Below are positions 35,868-46,785 of a DNA stretch of 64,000 nucleotides, one piece after another. The stretch comes from Cristatella mucedo (taxonomy: Eukaryota; Bryozoa; Phylactolaemata; Cristatellidae). The DNA lies in NCBI GenBank assembly GCA_009760855.2, contig WPIO01000063.1, forward strand, positions 413,001 to 477,000, in the 5' to 3' direction. The notes beneath the pieces are model-generated. The model ran no database searches. It was not told where the DNA came from and saw nothing but the letters and a program-made list of their open reading frames with translations. The first letter of the stretch is position 1; each line of letters begins with the position of its first letter. Position numbers and translations under genes: made by a program.

Positions 35868-36859
35868 ACGGCTGCGATGAAAAGCGATATCGCCTCGGAG
35901 AAATGTTACTGCATGGCTTCGCGTCAATGCAACGCGTAACAAAATAAACGCTATTCAAAAACATTATCAACCTTGCTTACAATGTTTACCATGCGGAGAC
36001 AGTGCGACAACAGAATTCTAGCCTTTATGAAGTAAGCAGCTAATCTACTTTCCTTGTGCAATTATTTTGTATGGTGTCAAAATATTATTCTACGGGAGTT
36101 TCATTTCTAATCAGATATTTGGAGCGATTACATTTTCTACGAATACCAAATACTTGAGGAGCCACACAAAGTCTTTTCTAAGTCGGTGATAGTCGATGAC
36201 TCATTTCAAGACTCATTTCGAAAGAATTTCTTTGAGTTTAAGTGGCTCCATTCTACTGAAGCTCCTTAGTGCGAGCAACGGCATGCGGATATGAAACGAG
36301 TCTAGTAGCATTCCTACCTGGATATGCAGCATCTACCAGTGCTGGTGTACAATAAGGAATACAATATCAACTAATTCCGCCTCTCCTTTTCTCTCAGCTC
36401 CTTCATGCGTGTCATTTCGAACGTGCTCGTATAATACATTTGCAAGGCTAAATAAACAACCGTGCCCTGAATATTATCCTAATGGCGTTTGGCTTTTGAA
36501 GCCGTTGTTGCCCTCGACAAAAAGTAACTACGTGAAGTGTGTTATTTCTAGGAAACATCATCCCTGTAAACGGTTCTTGTCTCTCAACTCACAACAAATT
36601 ATTTCTTGCATGTTGAGAATTCGACAACCTCTGTTCAAATGTCCAATGACTATGCTTAGTCGGTGCAAGCTACGAGCCCAGATGAAATCTGCTTTCGTGC
36701 TTTGTATGCCCAGTCAAAAGTCGCAGACCTCGGATATGCGAAAGTGCGAAATTTTCATTTAGCTTGAAGGGGTTCATTGTAATTTGGCGACACCTCTCAG
36801 CCAGGCTGGAATTTGAAAAGCAAAAAATACTCTCAATTCATTAAAATAACTACAGCAAA

Positions 36860-37647
36860 TTTAAATTCATTTATACATCATCCTAAGAGACCCGAATCTC
36901 CATTCGGGCGCTTCAAATATCCCACAAGGCTAGAGCCAATCGTCCATCCCATACCTACACCTTAAAAGTAGGAATGACTGATAAGTTTATAGAGGATCCA
37001 CATAGAACGCGATATCTATCTAGGCAATTTACAGCATCAATTGTTATAACAATACATTTGTATAACATCCTCAGAGAACTGAATTTTCTTCTAGGCACTT
37101 TGAAGACGCTGCGTGAAAAACGCTCGCAAATGTATGGTGGTAACGCTACCAAATGAACGGTGGTAACATCCGCAAGCAGCAGGCATAGTGGAACCAGGTA
37201 CACGCACAGGTCGAATAACAAACACCCACTAAATGCTGTAACAAAAGGGTGTATTTTAAGCTTCTTTAGAAATGTCGTCATATCAGAGGACGCTGTGATG
37301 TGCGTTGGTAGTGAATTTCAAGCTTTGGCAGATAGGAACTAAAGGCACGGTGTCTGACGGTTTTAAGGTACGTACGAGGTATGGCTAAACGATTCGATTC
37401 AGAACGTCGCATTGCACGATTCATCGCCTGGCGGGGGAGTAGTTCTGATATATAGGCCGGAGCCAGAGAATGAAGAGACCTAACAGTAGGTCACGGAACC
37501 TTGAAGTCGATGCGCTGCTTGATTGGGAGCAAGTGCAGGTCGGCGAAAAGTGGTGTGATGTGGACACTGCGACGCTAACGACAGACATGCCTAGCAGCAG
37601 AGTTGTGCACTAACCATAAGCTTCTGATTGCGCAGGCTGATAGACCA
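36860..37647 (-). mobile_element. LINE (family B) 3' part, unit 3, truncated
   Basis: Equivalent of 11411-12191, with more substitutions than between units 1 and 2. It ends at the internal deletion breakpoint at 37647. Confidence 0.75.
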
Positions 37648-38036
37648 CCTGTATGGACAATGAATTAGCTGTTCCATTCCTCCTACTGAATTCCTTTGGC
37701 GACTAAAGCCTTTAGTCTGCAGGTCCTAGACTGTGGAACTCACTTCCACAATTAGTAAGCAACGACATCTATTCTCCTGCTGCCGACTATGGCTCATCGT
37801 TCTGAGCCGTCCTGATCTGCTACTTCTATGCTGCTCACTAACCGCACTGATCTCGTGACTCAGCAATGTATTTCAATTTCTCTTCGTTACGAGAAATGAA
37901 GTTTTTTGGCAAGCAAATGCGTACCAAAGCTGCCTCGGCTTTGAATGCACAGTTAAAATCTTCCAGGCATAACAACTACCTAGGCATTGCGGCTTTGTGG
38001 GTTACACAGGTGGTTAGGGGAGATGCATTTCATTAG
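37648..38036 (+). mobile_element. LINE (family A) 3' end
   Basis: This holds the 3' part of the element cut at the tandem junction: 'LWNSLPQL' (37735-37755), a 'CYFYAAH'-type segment, and the 3' region ending GGAGATGCATTTCATTA. Short indels break the frame. Confidence 0.75.
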
Positions 38037-38514
38037 GTAAAGTATAGCATACTAAAATCAATTTGAAATTGTGTCGCGTAGTGTAATTGATTATGTCGTC
38101 TACATATACTAGAAAAATAATCGGACAGTGCAGTGACAGAAAATTAGCATCAACGTACGGTGACACTAGTAACACCAAGCTCCGAAATTAGTAACGTTCA
38201 GTTTGGCTGCCTTAATATATCGAGTGTAAATTACAAACCATTGATAATATGTACGCAACTTCCACTAGGTTCCGAAATAGTGCAAGCAATGCTGCAGTAA
38301 CAACCCAGTTTTTACAACTGCAAACCATATAAGCTGCTTTCGCGTGCATCATTGAATGATCTTAGCCAGATTCATTTAATATTTTCCTGTAGCTCCAATG
38401 TTAGTGAATCGGATTAACGACTTCCGCCAAGGCAAACATGCTGCGGTTTAATGTGCGCATGAAAGCAAGCAAGCGACGGTACGGAAACACGGAATGTCCA
38501 AGAATGACTGTGTA

Positions 38515-39393
38515 CAGTGGTGCCTTAACTTACGACTGTCCCGACTTATGATCTTTCCGAAATACGAGCTTTCTCTCGGCCGATGTTTTACTTTGAGTTG
38601 AGAGCTAACATTCGGGTTACGAGCCAGCTATAGGTACCCCACAACTAGTTGCCGCAGTAAACGTCCCAATGAACGTTGCAACGCTCGCCCGCAATCCCGT
38701 GCCACACTCATTTACTTTAAGCGGTTTTAACGGATTTGCTCTCATGTATACGAGTGCCAGTGGGTGTGTCAGTGACGCAACCAAGAAGGTATAGAGGGGA
38801 ACTGCTTTCGGTTACTCTGGACAGTAGGAGCAGCGCTGCGAAAGACGATCCGCTTTAAGACGCTGCCCAACGACCAGGTGTGACGAAGCGCAGGCCTGGT
38901 GGTTCGCGCCCAGTCATACTCCAGCTAGCCATTGAAATGCTCGGACTGACAAGATCGCCGGACTCCGGTGTCTTGAATCCGACTACGGCAGGAACGACTA
39001 AGCAATTAATTTACTTTACTTAAGCAGTACAATCATGTTAGAATTTCTCGCGTAGCTGATATTAGTCGACGTGTAAGATTCAGGTATTCATTTCAGCCTT
39101 TCTCCTCCAACTTCTTCAACATCTTCAACCCGTCTGATCTCCGAGTTAATGCTGTACTTTATAATCAATAAAAATCCTCTTATTGCAGGACATTATTTTG
39201 CTCTTTTATAACATTCGTGATTTATAAGTGCGTTTTTTAATTTAAAAACGTGACCAAAATCGTGGTATTTTTGCACGGGTCAGGAACGGATTTTTGATTC
39301 ATTTCAATGCGAAAAATCGATTTGACATGCGAGTACTTTGAGTTACGAGCTCCCTCGCGGGACGAATTAAACTCGTAAGCCAAGGTACCACTG
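38515..39393. mobile_element. MITE with TA target duplication (mariner/Tigger-like ends)
   Basis: The left end reads CAGTGGTGCCTTAACTTACG and the right end, read inward, CAGTGGTACCTTGGCTTACG. TA flanks both ends (38513-38514 and 39394-39395). The element is 879 bases and has no transposase frame. The termini resemble those of Tigger-type Tc1/mariner elements known from many animal genomes; that assignment is from memory of the family. Confidence 0.75.
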
Positions 39394-40158
39394 TATATGG
39401 GCTCGCACCGCGACGGCTCACGACCATTCTCTCCTGCACCCGCATTCCCACTGCCCCTTCTCTGCAGGTCGCGACTCATATAAAACATAAACTTATAATC
39501 TATAACTCAATAAATCATGAACTCATTAAACGATAAACCCGCGGCAGGGCACCATAAGACAACACATAAAAGAGTAAACCGTTGACCGGAGAATTCAGTT
39601 TAGGTACTCGTACGATTTGGATTGACTTTCCCAGTTGGAGAGACGAGCTCGCTTTTTCCCTTGTTGGTGAGTCGTTTTGCTAACTTCCTCGAGCCCAGAT
39701 GTTGCCTGGGTAGCTTGCTGTGCCTTTTGTTCCGTTGCCCGCGATACTGGCGTCACACGCGTGCACTTCGCTCATCTCGTAAAGCCGCATGACATAGCAG
39801 GGCTTAAACAAACGTAGCACTTGGTATTATGTACTTTAGAGTGCGAACTTATGAGCGACGCTTTGCTGCAGGACCGTGTGCGATGTATTCAGACGCTCCA
39901 GTTTTAAGCTCGACGCTGCGTGGGAAAGCAACATAGCTTAGTAGAACCCGATAAAGGGTTTTGCAACCACTACAGCAGCCTAGCTGAGATGCTTGGCCAG
40001 TTTTACTAGCAAGCCCAGACGCCTGCTAGCTTTAGCGAGGACCGAATGATGTAAAGGGAAGTATAGCATCCTAATTGGAATTGCTAAATGTTCCAATCCA
40101 GACATAGATGGTTGCGGCTGATGATATCCAATACCGGTGGCTATTATGTATACATACA

Positions 40159-40287
<129 letters not shown>

Positions 40288-41338
40288 CTGCAGCTCAACT
40301 AATCGTGCATTTGGTCTTTTTCGTAAATTCTCATTTTTAGGGTAAATTCACTTGCTCACAAACGAGAGGGTAACCGGTAAGTTCTATCCTAGCTGTTTCT
40401 TTCAAGTGTCTAGAAAAAGTGTCAGTTTCAAGTGTCTAGTCTGTTTTAGAGGCATAGATGCAAAATCAACGAGAAGAAAGCACAACTTTGGTGATATTCA
40501 TAAATGGCGGTTGCGCAGGACTGAGCATATAAGGGATTGTCTGACTTTCTGCGAAGCTGATCGCAACTGTTATTAGCTTGTTGTTGGTCACGGCCATCTC
40601 GGTATTTGCAGGTTCACCGGTTATTGGGAGGGCTCGATAACTTACGCAGAAAGTAACGCAAGCTGCTGTTGACACGTACATATTTTGTCGATATTAGTAA
40701 ATTTTAACTTAAAGCTATACTTGCGATGTATAAATTTTAACCTGTTAGTTTTGCAATGACCGAACTGCGTGAGTATCGATGCCACCCGACAAACCTTGCG
40801 TTCCAAGCTCTTCCTTCTCATGACAGCTGCCCGTTGTTTTAGAATAGGTAAACACTGTTTGTTTGGAAAATTGGGATTGTCAATATACATGAGGAGTAGT
40901 AAGATATGGCTCGAGTTAAAATCCTTTATGTCAACATTAAGTCCCTTAACTGATTTGCCTACTTCGCCTTTGATGTAAGGCAATTTTTGGCGTAACTTTA
41001 GAACTCAAATCAATTCGATCGCAGGACACTAAATTTGCTTCGTCGATTACTGCAACTATTTAGTTATTTTCATCACAAAAGCCACTGATTGGGCGGTATG
41101 CGATAGCAGCTCATAGGCAGCTTTAGGAGAGGATGCCGGTCACGAGTAATTTCTTCGCGAAACAGGGAGACATATGAAAGTCCTGTTCGGTAGTCTTTCT
41201 TTTATTGTACCGTAAAAGGTTTGATTTCCTCAGTCCAATTTAAATGGCGACGGTGCTTCATTTAGGATACAACATGCGAAAGGATATAGGTTCACGTTTT
41301 AGGTTGAGTTAATTCCTTTCGAAGTAACGCAAGACCGC
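40288..41338. other. No gene recognised upstream of TIMP
   Basis: A 113-codon minus-strand frame (40983-40642) has no recognisable domain and an unremarkable composition. There is no TATA box or CpG patch that clearly marks a TIMP promoter. Confidence 0.4.
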
Positions 41339-41575
41339 TTAATAGCTGCGTGCCAAGTACAGCTGGGTAAGAGCACTTCCAGCAAGATGCCCGACTACTT
41401 GTTCCGGCAGCTGTGCATTCATATTAAGCTGCTCGACTGCGCCATTTGGTAGTCGAATCATCTTGCTTATGCCTACGTAGACACGCTTGTCCAGCATCTT
41501 CTGTGTGAGCTCTTCTTTCTGAGAGGACGGGAAGACGTCCGAATTACGATGCTTGCCTCGTGTGTCTCGTAGCAT
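41339..41575 (-). CDS. Possible exon of unknown gene, divergent from TIMP
   Basis: A 78-codon frame, rich in Gln, Leu and Lys ('SSQKEELTQKMLDKRVYVGISKM..' onward), begins 53 bases from the TIMP start codon on the opposite strand. A TTGCAG just upstream on the minus strand could be an acceptor. It is not retroelement-like and is present once. I do not recognise it, and it may be chance or the regulatory side of the TIMP gene. Confidence 0.2.
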   Translation of the reverse strand: MLRDTRGKHRNSDVFPSSQKEELTQKMLDKRVYVGISKMIRLPNGAVEQLNMNAQLPEQVVGHLAGSALTQLYLARSY

Positions 41576-41628
41576 TACTGCAACAGCGGTTGGGCTTTCG
41601 AATTGCAGCCGACAACTAGCCGGCTACA

Positions 41629-44299
41629 ATGGCTGCCTGGTGCACTACGAGAGTCGTGATTCTTCTATCTGTGCTGCTATCAGTAACTACACTGACGCAA
41701 GCCTGCTCGTGCAGTGGAAGACAAAGTTTGCAGCGACTTTTCTGTTCCTCGAACTACGGTGAGTGCAAAATAATACCGTCGCGCACGTTAGCAGAGAAGG
41801 CTCGGTAGAAAGCAGCGATACAATGTCATCATTTCGCTCTTCCTTGTAGTTATACGAGCTACGGTGAGAAGCGTGTGGCTTCCTCCGGATAACTATGCAG
41901 ACAAAGTGTACAACGTTACTGTGCTGCAAGTGTACAAGGTGAGTGTTAAGGTTTAACACGTCACATTTGCTCTGCAATTTTCAGAATGGTACTGAACCAG
42001 TGGCACATTACCTATTTAACAGTTCTGCTTGGCCCTCGTTGGCTGCAGTTGCGTTATGGATACCATTATGCTTACATTCGTATTAACATACCCGCACACA
42101 TAGAAACGCACAAGTATACTACTATTGGAAACTCTTAGAGCATAAACTTAACTCTAAATATTTAGGTCACGGAAAGGCAGGGTATATTAGCGATCCGCTG
42201 GCATCGAGCAGGGCAAGAAGACTTTATAATGGGTGCTGTGATTCAGATTGCGTACGAAGGAACAAAATCTTAAACACGCCTCGTTCATCGGAGTGAAAAT
42301 TTCTTTGTCACCCTTAAACAATGAAGCGATAGCAGTCTCTCGTCGAACGGTTTATATGGTGCATTTAATGGATAAATAAAAATTTCACTTGGGCCGTATG
42401 CTGCATCGAGCTAAAGATTTGGCCTTTATATACAAAGCACGGACTATATAAGTACCAGTGGTGTGAATGAAAAGAACATTTATTATGTCTACCTAACTAG
42501 CTAATGAGGTAAGGTTTCTCCTGATCAGTCGTGGGTTCAAAGAATGATGAATGTCTGCGGATGTAGTTGTTTGATTAAAGTTTTAAACGTCATGCTTCAC
42601 AAAGCCTGGTTGTACAGGCACGATACCAACCAGCCTGAGCCTAGCAACCGTTGACCTCAACCTTAAGAGCATACTCAGGCGATCAGTCGAGTCGAAAGCT
42701 TAAAATGTCTCTAGCCGATCCTGACTGAGGTGTTACAACATCCATTATTATCCAATGTGCCATCGTTCACGTAACAGGAGGGGGATTTTCACTGACATCT
42801 CGTAGTTCGAATCCCAACTATAAAGTGTTTGACATGCCATTTATGCCGGCGTCTTCAGTGACCAGCTTACAGCTAATATTTTTGAAATTCTTAGACAAAG
42901 AGGGAAGCTCGGAGGCTAGATAGTTAAAAGTCTCGCTAGTAACCGGCCATCGCTTACCCAGCTTGAATGCTGCTCAAAGCTTTGGTAACGTTTGCATGCT
43001 ACTCAGCACAACATTTTGAGCGTATCATCAATGAGTGTGCTGCAAGTCGTTCGCCAGAACTGCTCACTTGTGACTCTACTAAGGTCGTTGTCATCGGTTT
43101 TCTTAGAACCAGCAGCGTGAGTGGGTGCTGGTCTGTGCTTGGGCACAACTTTGTAATCCATTTCCCATAGCAAGATTAATCAAAAGAAGATGAGGAATTT
43201 CCAAATTCGCTCCATGAAACGGTGCTTTGATGAACGCGTTTGCTGGCAGAAGTTAAAAAGTGGGAATTATGTGAATCACAGTCACACCTTGAACCTTTTT
43301 TGAACGCACCAACGTTGTTCAATAAAAAAACTGATTATTTAGGGCTTGTTTGTAAATCCATAAAGAGAGTGGCTACACTGTTCTACAGGTTCTACAGGTG
43401 TGGTACTGTTGTGCTAACTACGATCAACTTTGAGAAAGTACAGTAATGACTTGGGAGTGAATGACTATTCTACCCCGACGCCTCGATGGGTTCCTGACGT
43501 ATAGCCCATAACCGTGCATGACTAATGTTGGGCTTCTTGTTTATTTAATGTGTTATACTGCTGCTGGCCCCGCCGTTTTCATTTGGGTATCACTTGCTAT
43601 TGAACTTCTTTCAGAGTAATGGCACCCACTTGGTTAATGGACGAACTGCTAGCATATACACGCCAAAGTACGACAGTTTCTGCGGCGTGAGCTTGAGCAC
43701 GAACAAGACCTACTTACTGGCAGGTACCGAGCTGACGTTTCACCGAGGCAAAAGCTTTTTTCGTTAGTTGTTTTCCTCTCAACGCCATTCTGTGAAATCT
43801 AGGTACCGTTTGGCACTAAAATATCTGCAGCTACGAACCGACTTCGCAGTTTGTTGAGGTTCGTGGAGGGTAATTTACGTTGCATTGCGTGCAATGACAC
43901 TTAATGGCTTCTCTCTAGCAATAGCTTCCCTTTAGTGCCATCTAGTTACTGGCAGGTATTGACTTGAATGTTCTTAGTGACGAAAGCATAGCTTATTGGG
44001 TGTTTCTATTTCGAGACCAATCTTTGAAACCCAGGAACTCTTTAATGACAAATTCCCCTTAAGGTTCACTCTTCGAGTGTGTCAAGTCATGAGCAGCTTC
44101 GTTTACGTTAGATCAATATGGCTGAGTCGATGCCCTCCTGCACCTGAAAGCGAGTTGTATTGATGACGGGAGTTTTGCAGGTTCGAGCACTAATGGGCGC
44201 AATTTCATCTACCTGTGTGATGGTGTCTACACGGAGTGGAGATCCGTCAGCACAATTCGTCGTCGGGAGCTTGATTCTGTGTACGCTCGCCACTGCTGA
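41629..44299 (+). CDS. TIMP: Tissue inhibitor of metalloproteinases, single NTR domain
   Basis: Four exons encode 148 residues: 41629-41758, 41850-41938, 43615-43723 and 44181-44299 (stop TGA 44297-44299). All donors and acceptors are GT-AG, with phases 1, 0, 1. Residues 1-25 are a signal peptide (..LLSVLLSVTTLTQA). The mature chain begins Cys-Ser-Cys, the N-terminal wedge that chelates the metalloproteinase zinc. The six cysteines are at mature positions 1, 3, 14, 71, 97 and 123, close to the N-domain pattern of vertebrate TIMPs, so pairs 1-71, 3-97 and 14-123 are expected. Diagnostic stretches are 'FCSSNYVIRA', 'VTVLQVYK', 'IYTPKYDSFCGV' and 'YLLAG'. Three N-glycosylation sequons are present (precursor Asn 65, 75, 103). 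There is no C-terminal domain, as in some invertebrate TIMPs. The ATG context is ACAATGG. No AATAAA is seen in the next 700 bases. Confidence 0.93.
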
Positions 44300-45095
44300 A
44301 GAAGAGGTGAGCATGCATGAACTGTGAGCATGCAAAAGTGCAGTTCTCGCTCAGTCTGATGGCTAACGAGCAGACAGTATAATTTAATTGTCTCCTTAGT
44401 AGTACATCATGTGCTAGATTCATTATGCTTCACCTGTAGCTAAAAACAGCATCAGCAGTACATGCTATTGACATTTTTCCATTGTTATCAATTGTAAATT
44501 ATGATATAAGAAATAGTAATAGCGAAATGTCCTGCCTCCGCATCGTTCAAAACGGGCAAAGCTAAGTTTGTACATTGTCAGGTTCTTGTATGCGGGTGCC
44601 TAAGGCCATCACGCGCGTCGACTAGCCTTTACCATATCTAAGGTTAATGTCTGTTACAACTGTTCTATACGGTGACAGACCTGTTATACGTGTGCTCTCC
44701 TGCTCATGGCTGAGTCTCGCACTTGTTACAGGTGTACAGCAAGGTGCAGCTTTTGGGCAATGAGTTCTGTTCCAGAGTGGCTCACTTACTTTGTGGTGGA
44801 CACCTAGGATTTCGGCAGAGAGATTCTTAAGGAAATTTAAGATGCGTAGCTTCACTTGCTTGTGCCTATAGCTAGGGCACGTGGTTTCGATGTCAATAGG
44901 TAGTCAACGCAGCTGAGATGGCTGATGACGCTACGTGCTGCACAATATAATATTGCAAGAATGATCGCGAGCTTCCGCGACTATTTTATTTTTATTATAT
45001 TATTGCCGTTTTTGGGAGTAAAGTGTTTATCGGTGGGAGGAGGCTGATTGATTCGTGGAGCTGTAATTTCATCAGTTTTTATGCTTTCTAGGATT
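44300..45095. other. No gene recognised
   Basis: Region downstream of TIMP. A 77-codon minus-strand frame (44855-44622) has no recognisable domain. An AT-rich stretch lies at 44945-45010. Confidence 0.45.
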
Positions 45096-45096
45096 A

Positions 45097-45405
45097 TTAT
45101 TTATGCAATGCATCTCCGTATGTAACTCCGCAAAGCCATGAAGATTATGAGGGTGCTACCCAGGAGAGTTGTGCATAGCTCAGTCACAGCCTAAATGGCT
45201 TTCGGTACGCATTCGGTAGTCAACATACTTCATCTTACACGACAAAGAGAAATAGGGAACCGTGACTGACTCAGATGAACAGTTGAGGTAGTGAGTAGAA
45301 TTGAAGTAGTAGCTCCGTAATATTGGAATAGATGTGCCATATTCGGCAGGAAGATAGTAGTTGTCTTAGCCTGAAAAACGAGGAAGTGAGTTCCACAGTA
45401 TAGTA
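45097..45405 (-). mobile_element. LINE (family A) 3' end, truncated
   Basis: The segment carries the family A 3' region (CATCTCCGTATGTAACTCC at 45110) and a short C-terminal part, ending at 45405 where the tail of the next copy begins. Confidence 0.75.
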
Positions 45406-45408
45406 ATG

Positions 45409-46568
45409 TAATGTAATGTAATTTATCTCGTCTGTAACTCCAAAAAGTCATAAAAACCATGTGGGTGTTAAGTAAGAGAGTTTTGCAAGTGCACTCACCG
45501 TCTGAGCAGCTTTTGGTAGGCCTTCGGTAGCCAACAGACTTCGTCTCACTCAACAAAGAGAATGTGGGCAGCATAGCAGAGTTAGGAGAACAGTTGAGGT
45601 AGTGAGTATCATGAAAGTAGCAGCTCAGGACCGCTGAAAAGGATGAGCCGTCATCGGCAGCAGGAGAATTGTTGTCGTTGCTTAAGAATTATGGAAGCGA
45701 GTTCCACAGTCTAGGACCTGCAGAGCTAAAGCTTCTGTCGCCAACGGTCTTTAAGCGGAGGAATGGAACAGCTAATTTATTGTCTACACAGGACCTTGGG
45801 GCGCGATCAGGCTGAAACTGATGCAGCAGTTCAGCTAGGTACGAATGAGCCAAGCCGTGGGGGGCCTTGTGGGTCAGCGTAAGAACTTTGCTCTGTATCA
45901 GTTGCTCAACCGGCATCCATCCTAGCTTTTTTAGCAAAGGAGACACGTGCTGAAACCTCTGGGACTTGAAAACTGGCCTTGCAGCCATATTCATAGTCAG
46001 CTGCTGTGGCCCCAAGTTACTTCCTTTGGTAGCTCAGCCAAAAGGGAACTACAATAATCAAGCCGAGACAGAACTAAGGAGCTAGCTACATTTTTTACAT
46101 GCCACTGTGGAAGACAGCTCCTAATCTTGGATAGGGATCGGACGTGACGGCTGGCGGTAGAAGCAGACTTCTCGATGAAGCTTTTGAAATTGAGGCATCT
46201 GTTGAAAACTACGCCTACGTTTCAAGAACGTGGTGATCCTCGCACAAGCATCATCTATTAGAGGAGCAAAGCGTTCTAATCCAGCCACACGCTTAGGGGT
46301 TCGTCCTATGAGTAGCAGTTCGGTTTTTTCGTCATTTAATTTCAGGAAGTTTTCCGACATTTACGATCAAATATCTGTAAGGCAAGCCTTCAGTTTCTTA
46401 ATTGCTGCAGCACATTCCGACGGTTCGAATGACAAATGCAACTGAGTATCGTCAGCATACAAGTTATATCCTATTCCTTGAGCCTTAATCACTTTTCCCA
46501 GAGGTTGTGTATAAATGGAGAATAGCAAGGGACCGAGTACAGACCCTTGAGGGACTCCACAGGTGACC
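45409..46568 (-). mobile_element. LINE (family A) with recognisable reverse transcriptase palm
   Basis: Read on the minus strand from 46568: '[20 protein letters not shown]' in the palm, '[14 protein letters not shown]' with the catalytic YADD at 46448-46459, 'SENFLKLNDEKTELLLIG' (from 46360), then 'GWMPVEQLIQSKVLTLTHKAPHGLAHSYLAELL' and 'LWNSLP' (46015-45689). It ends in a TAATG-type tail at 45409-45421 (minus strand CATTA repeats). Two stop codons near 46365 and several frameshifts disable it. It is an L2/CR1-like element, 5'-truncated at about 46570, and the best-preserved polymerase in the window. Confidence 0.88.
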
Positions 46569-46785
46569 CATCTCGTTTATGAGACCTGACCACCACACGA
46601 CATGGATTAAACACGATCAGACAAGTATGATTTTAACATCACCAATCAGAAGACCAAAGCCTTCTAATCCACCCAAATTATTAGGATGTTCTATGACCAG
46701 CAGTTCGGTGCTATGGTTTTTTGTTTCAAGACGTTTTACGTCATCCAGGATTGAATATCGGGCAATTGTTAATCGTTGTTGACTG

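Larger units (their letters stand above)
33591..37716 (+). repeat. Tandem unit 3, internally deleted
   Basis: Unit 3 follows units 1 and 2 to 37647 (equivalent to 12191). It then jumps to sequence equivalent to 20657 and continues to 37716. About 8465 bases of the unit are missing. From 37717 the sequence is new and completes the LINE cut off at 20725 in the other units. This shows the original right-hand edge of the duplicated segment. Confidence 0.9.
37648..39995 (+). repeat. Left arm of large inverted repeat
   Basis: This segment matches the reverse complement of about 54455-56800. The match includes the LINE 3' end, the AAGCAAGCAAGCGACGGTACGG stretch near 38465 (against 56020), the whole MITE with its flanks, and the TTATGAGTTCATGATT-type stretch near 39510. 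Divergence is around 15 per cent by eye. The inner ends lie near 39995 and 54455. Confidence 0.85.

Noticed and set aside
42174-42282. Exon-like open stretch after TATTTAG in TIMP intron 2
   Set aside because: The TIMP chain joins correctly from 41938 to 43615 with family-typical spacing; adding this segment would break the domain.
42745-42835. tRNA-like TTCGAATCCC motif
   Set aside because: No matching A box or acceptor stem can be folded around it, so I do not call a tRNA.
42967-43170. 67-codon frame within TIMP intron 2
   Set aside because: No domain or supporting splice context; expected by chance.
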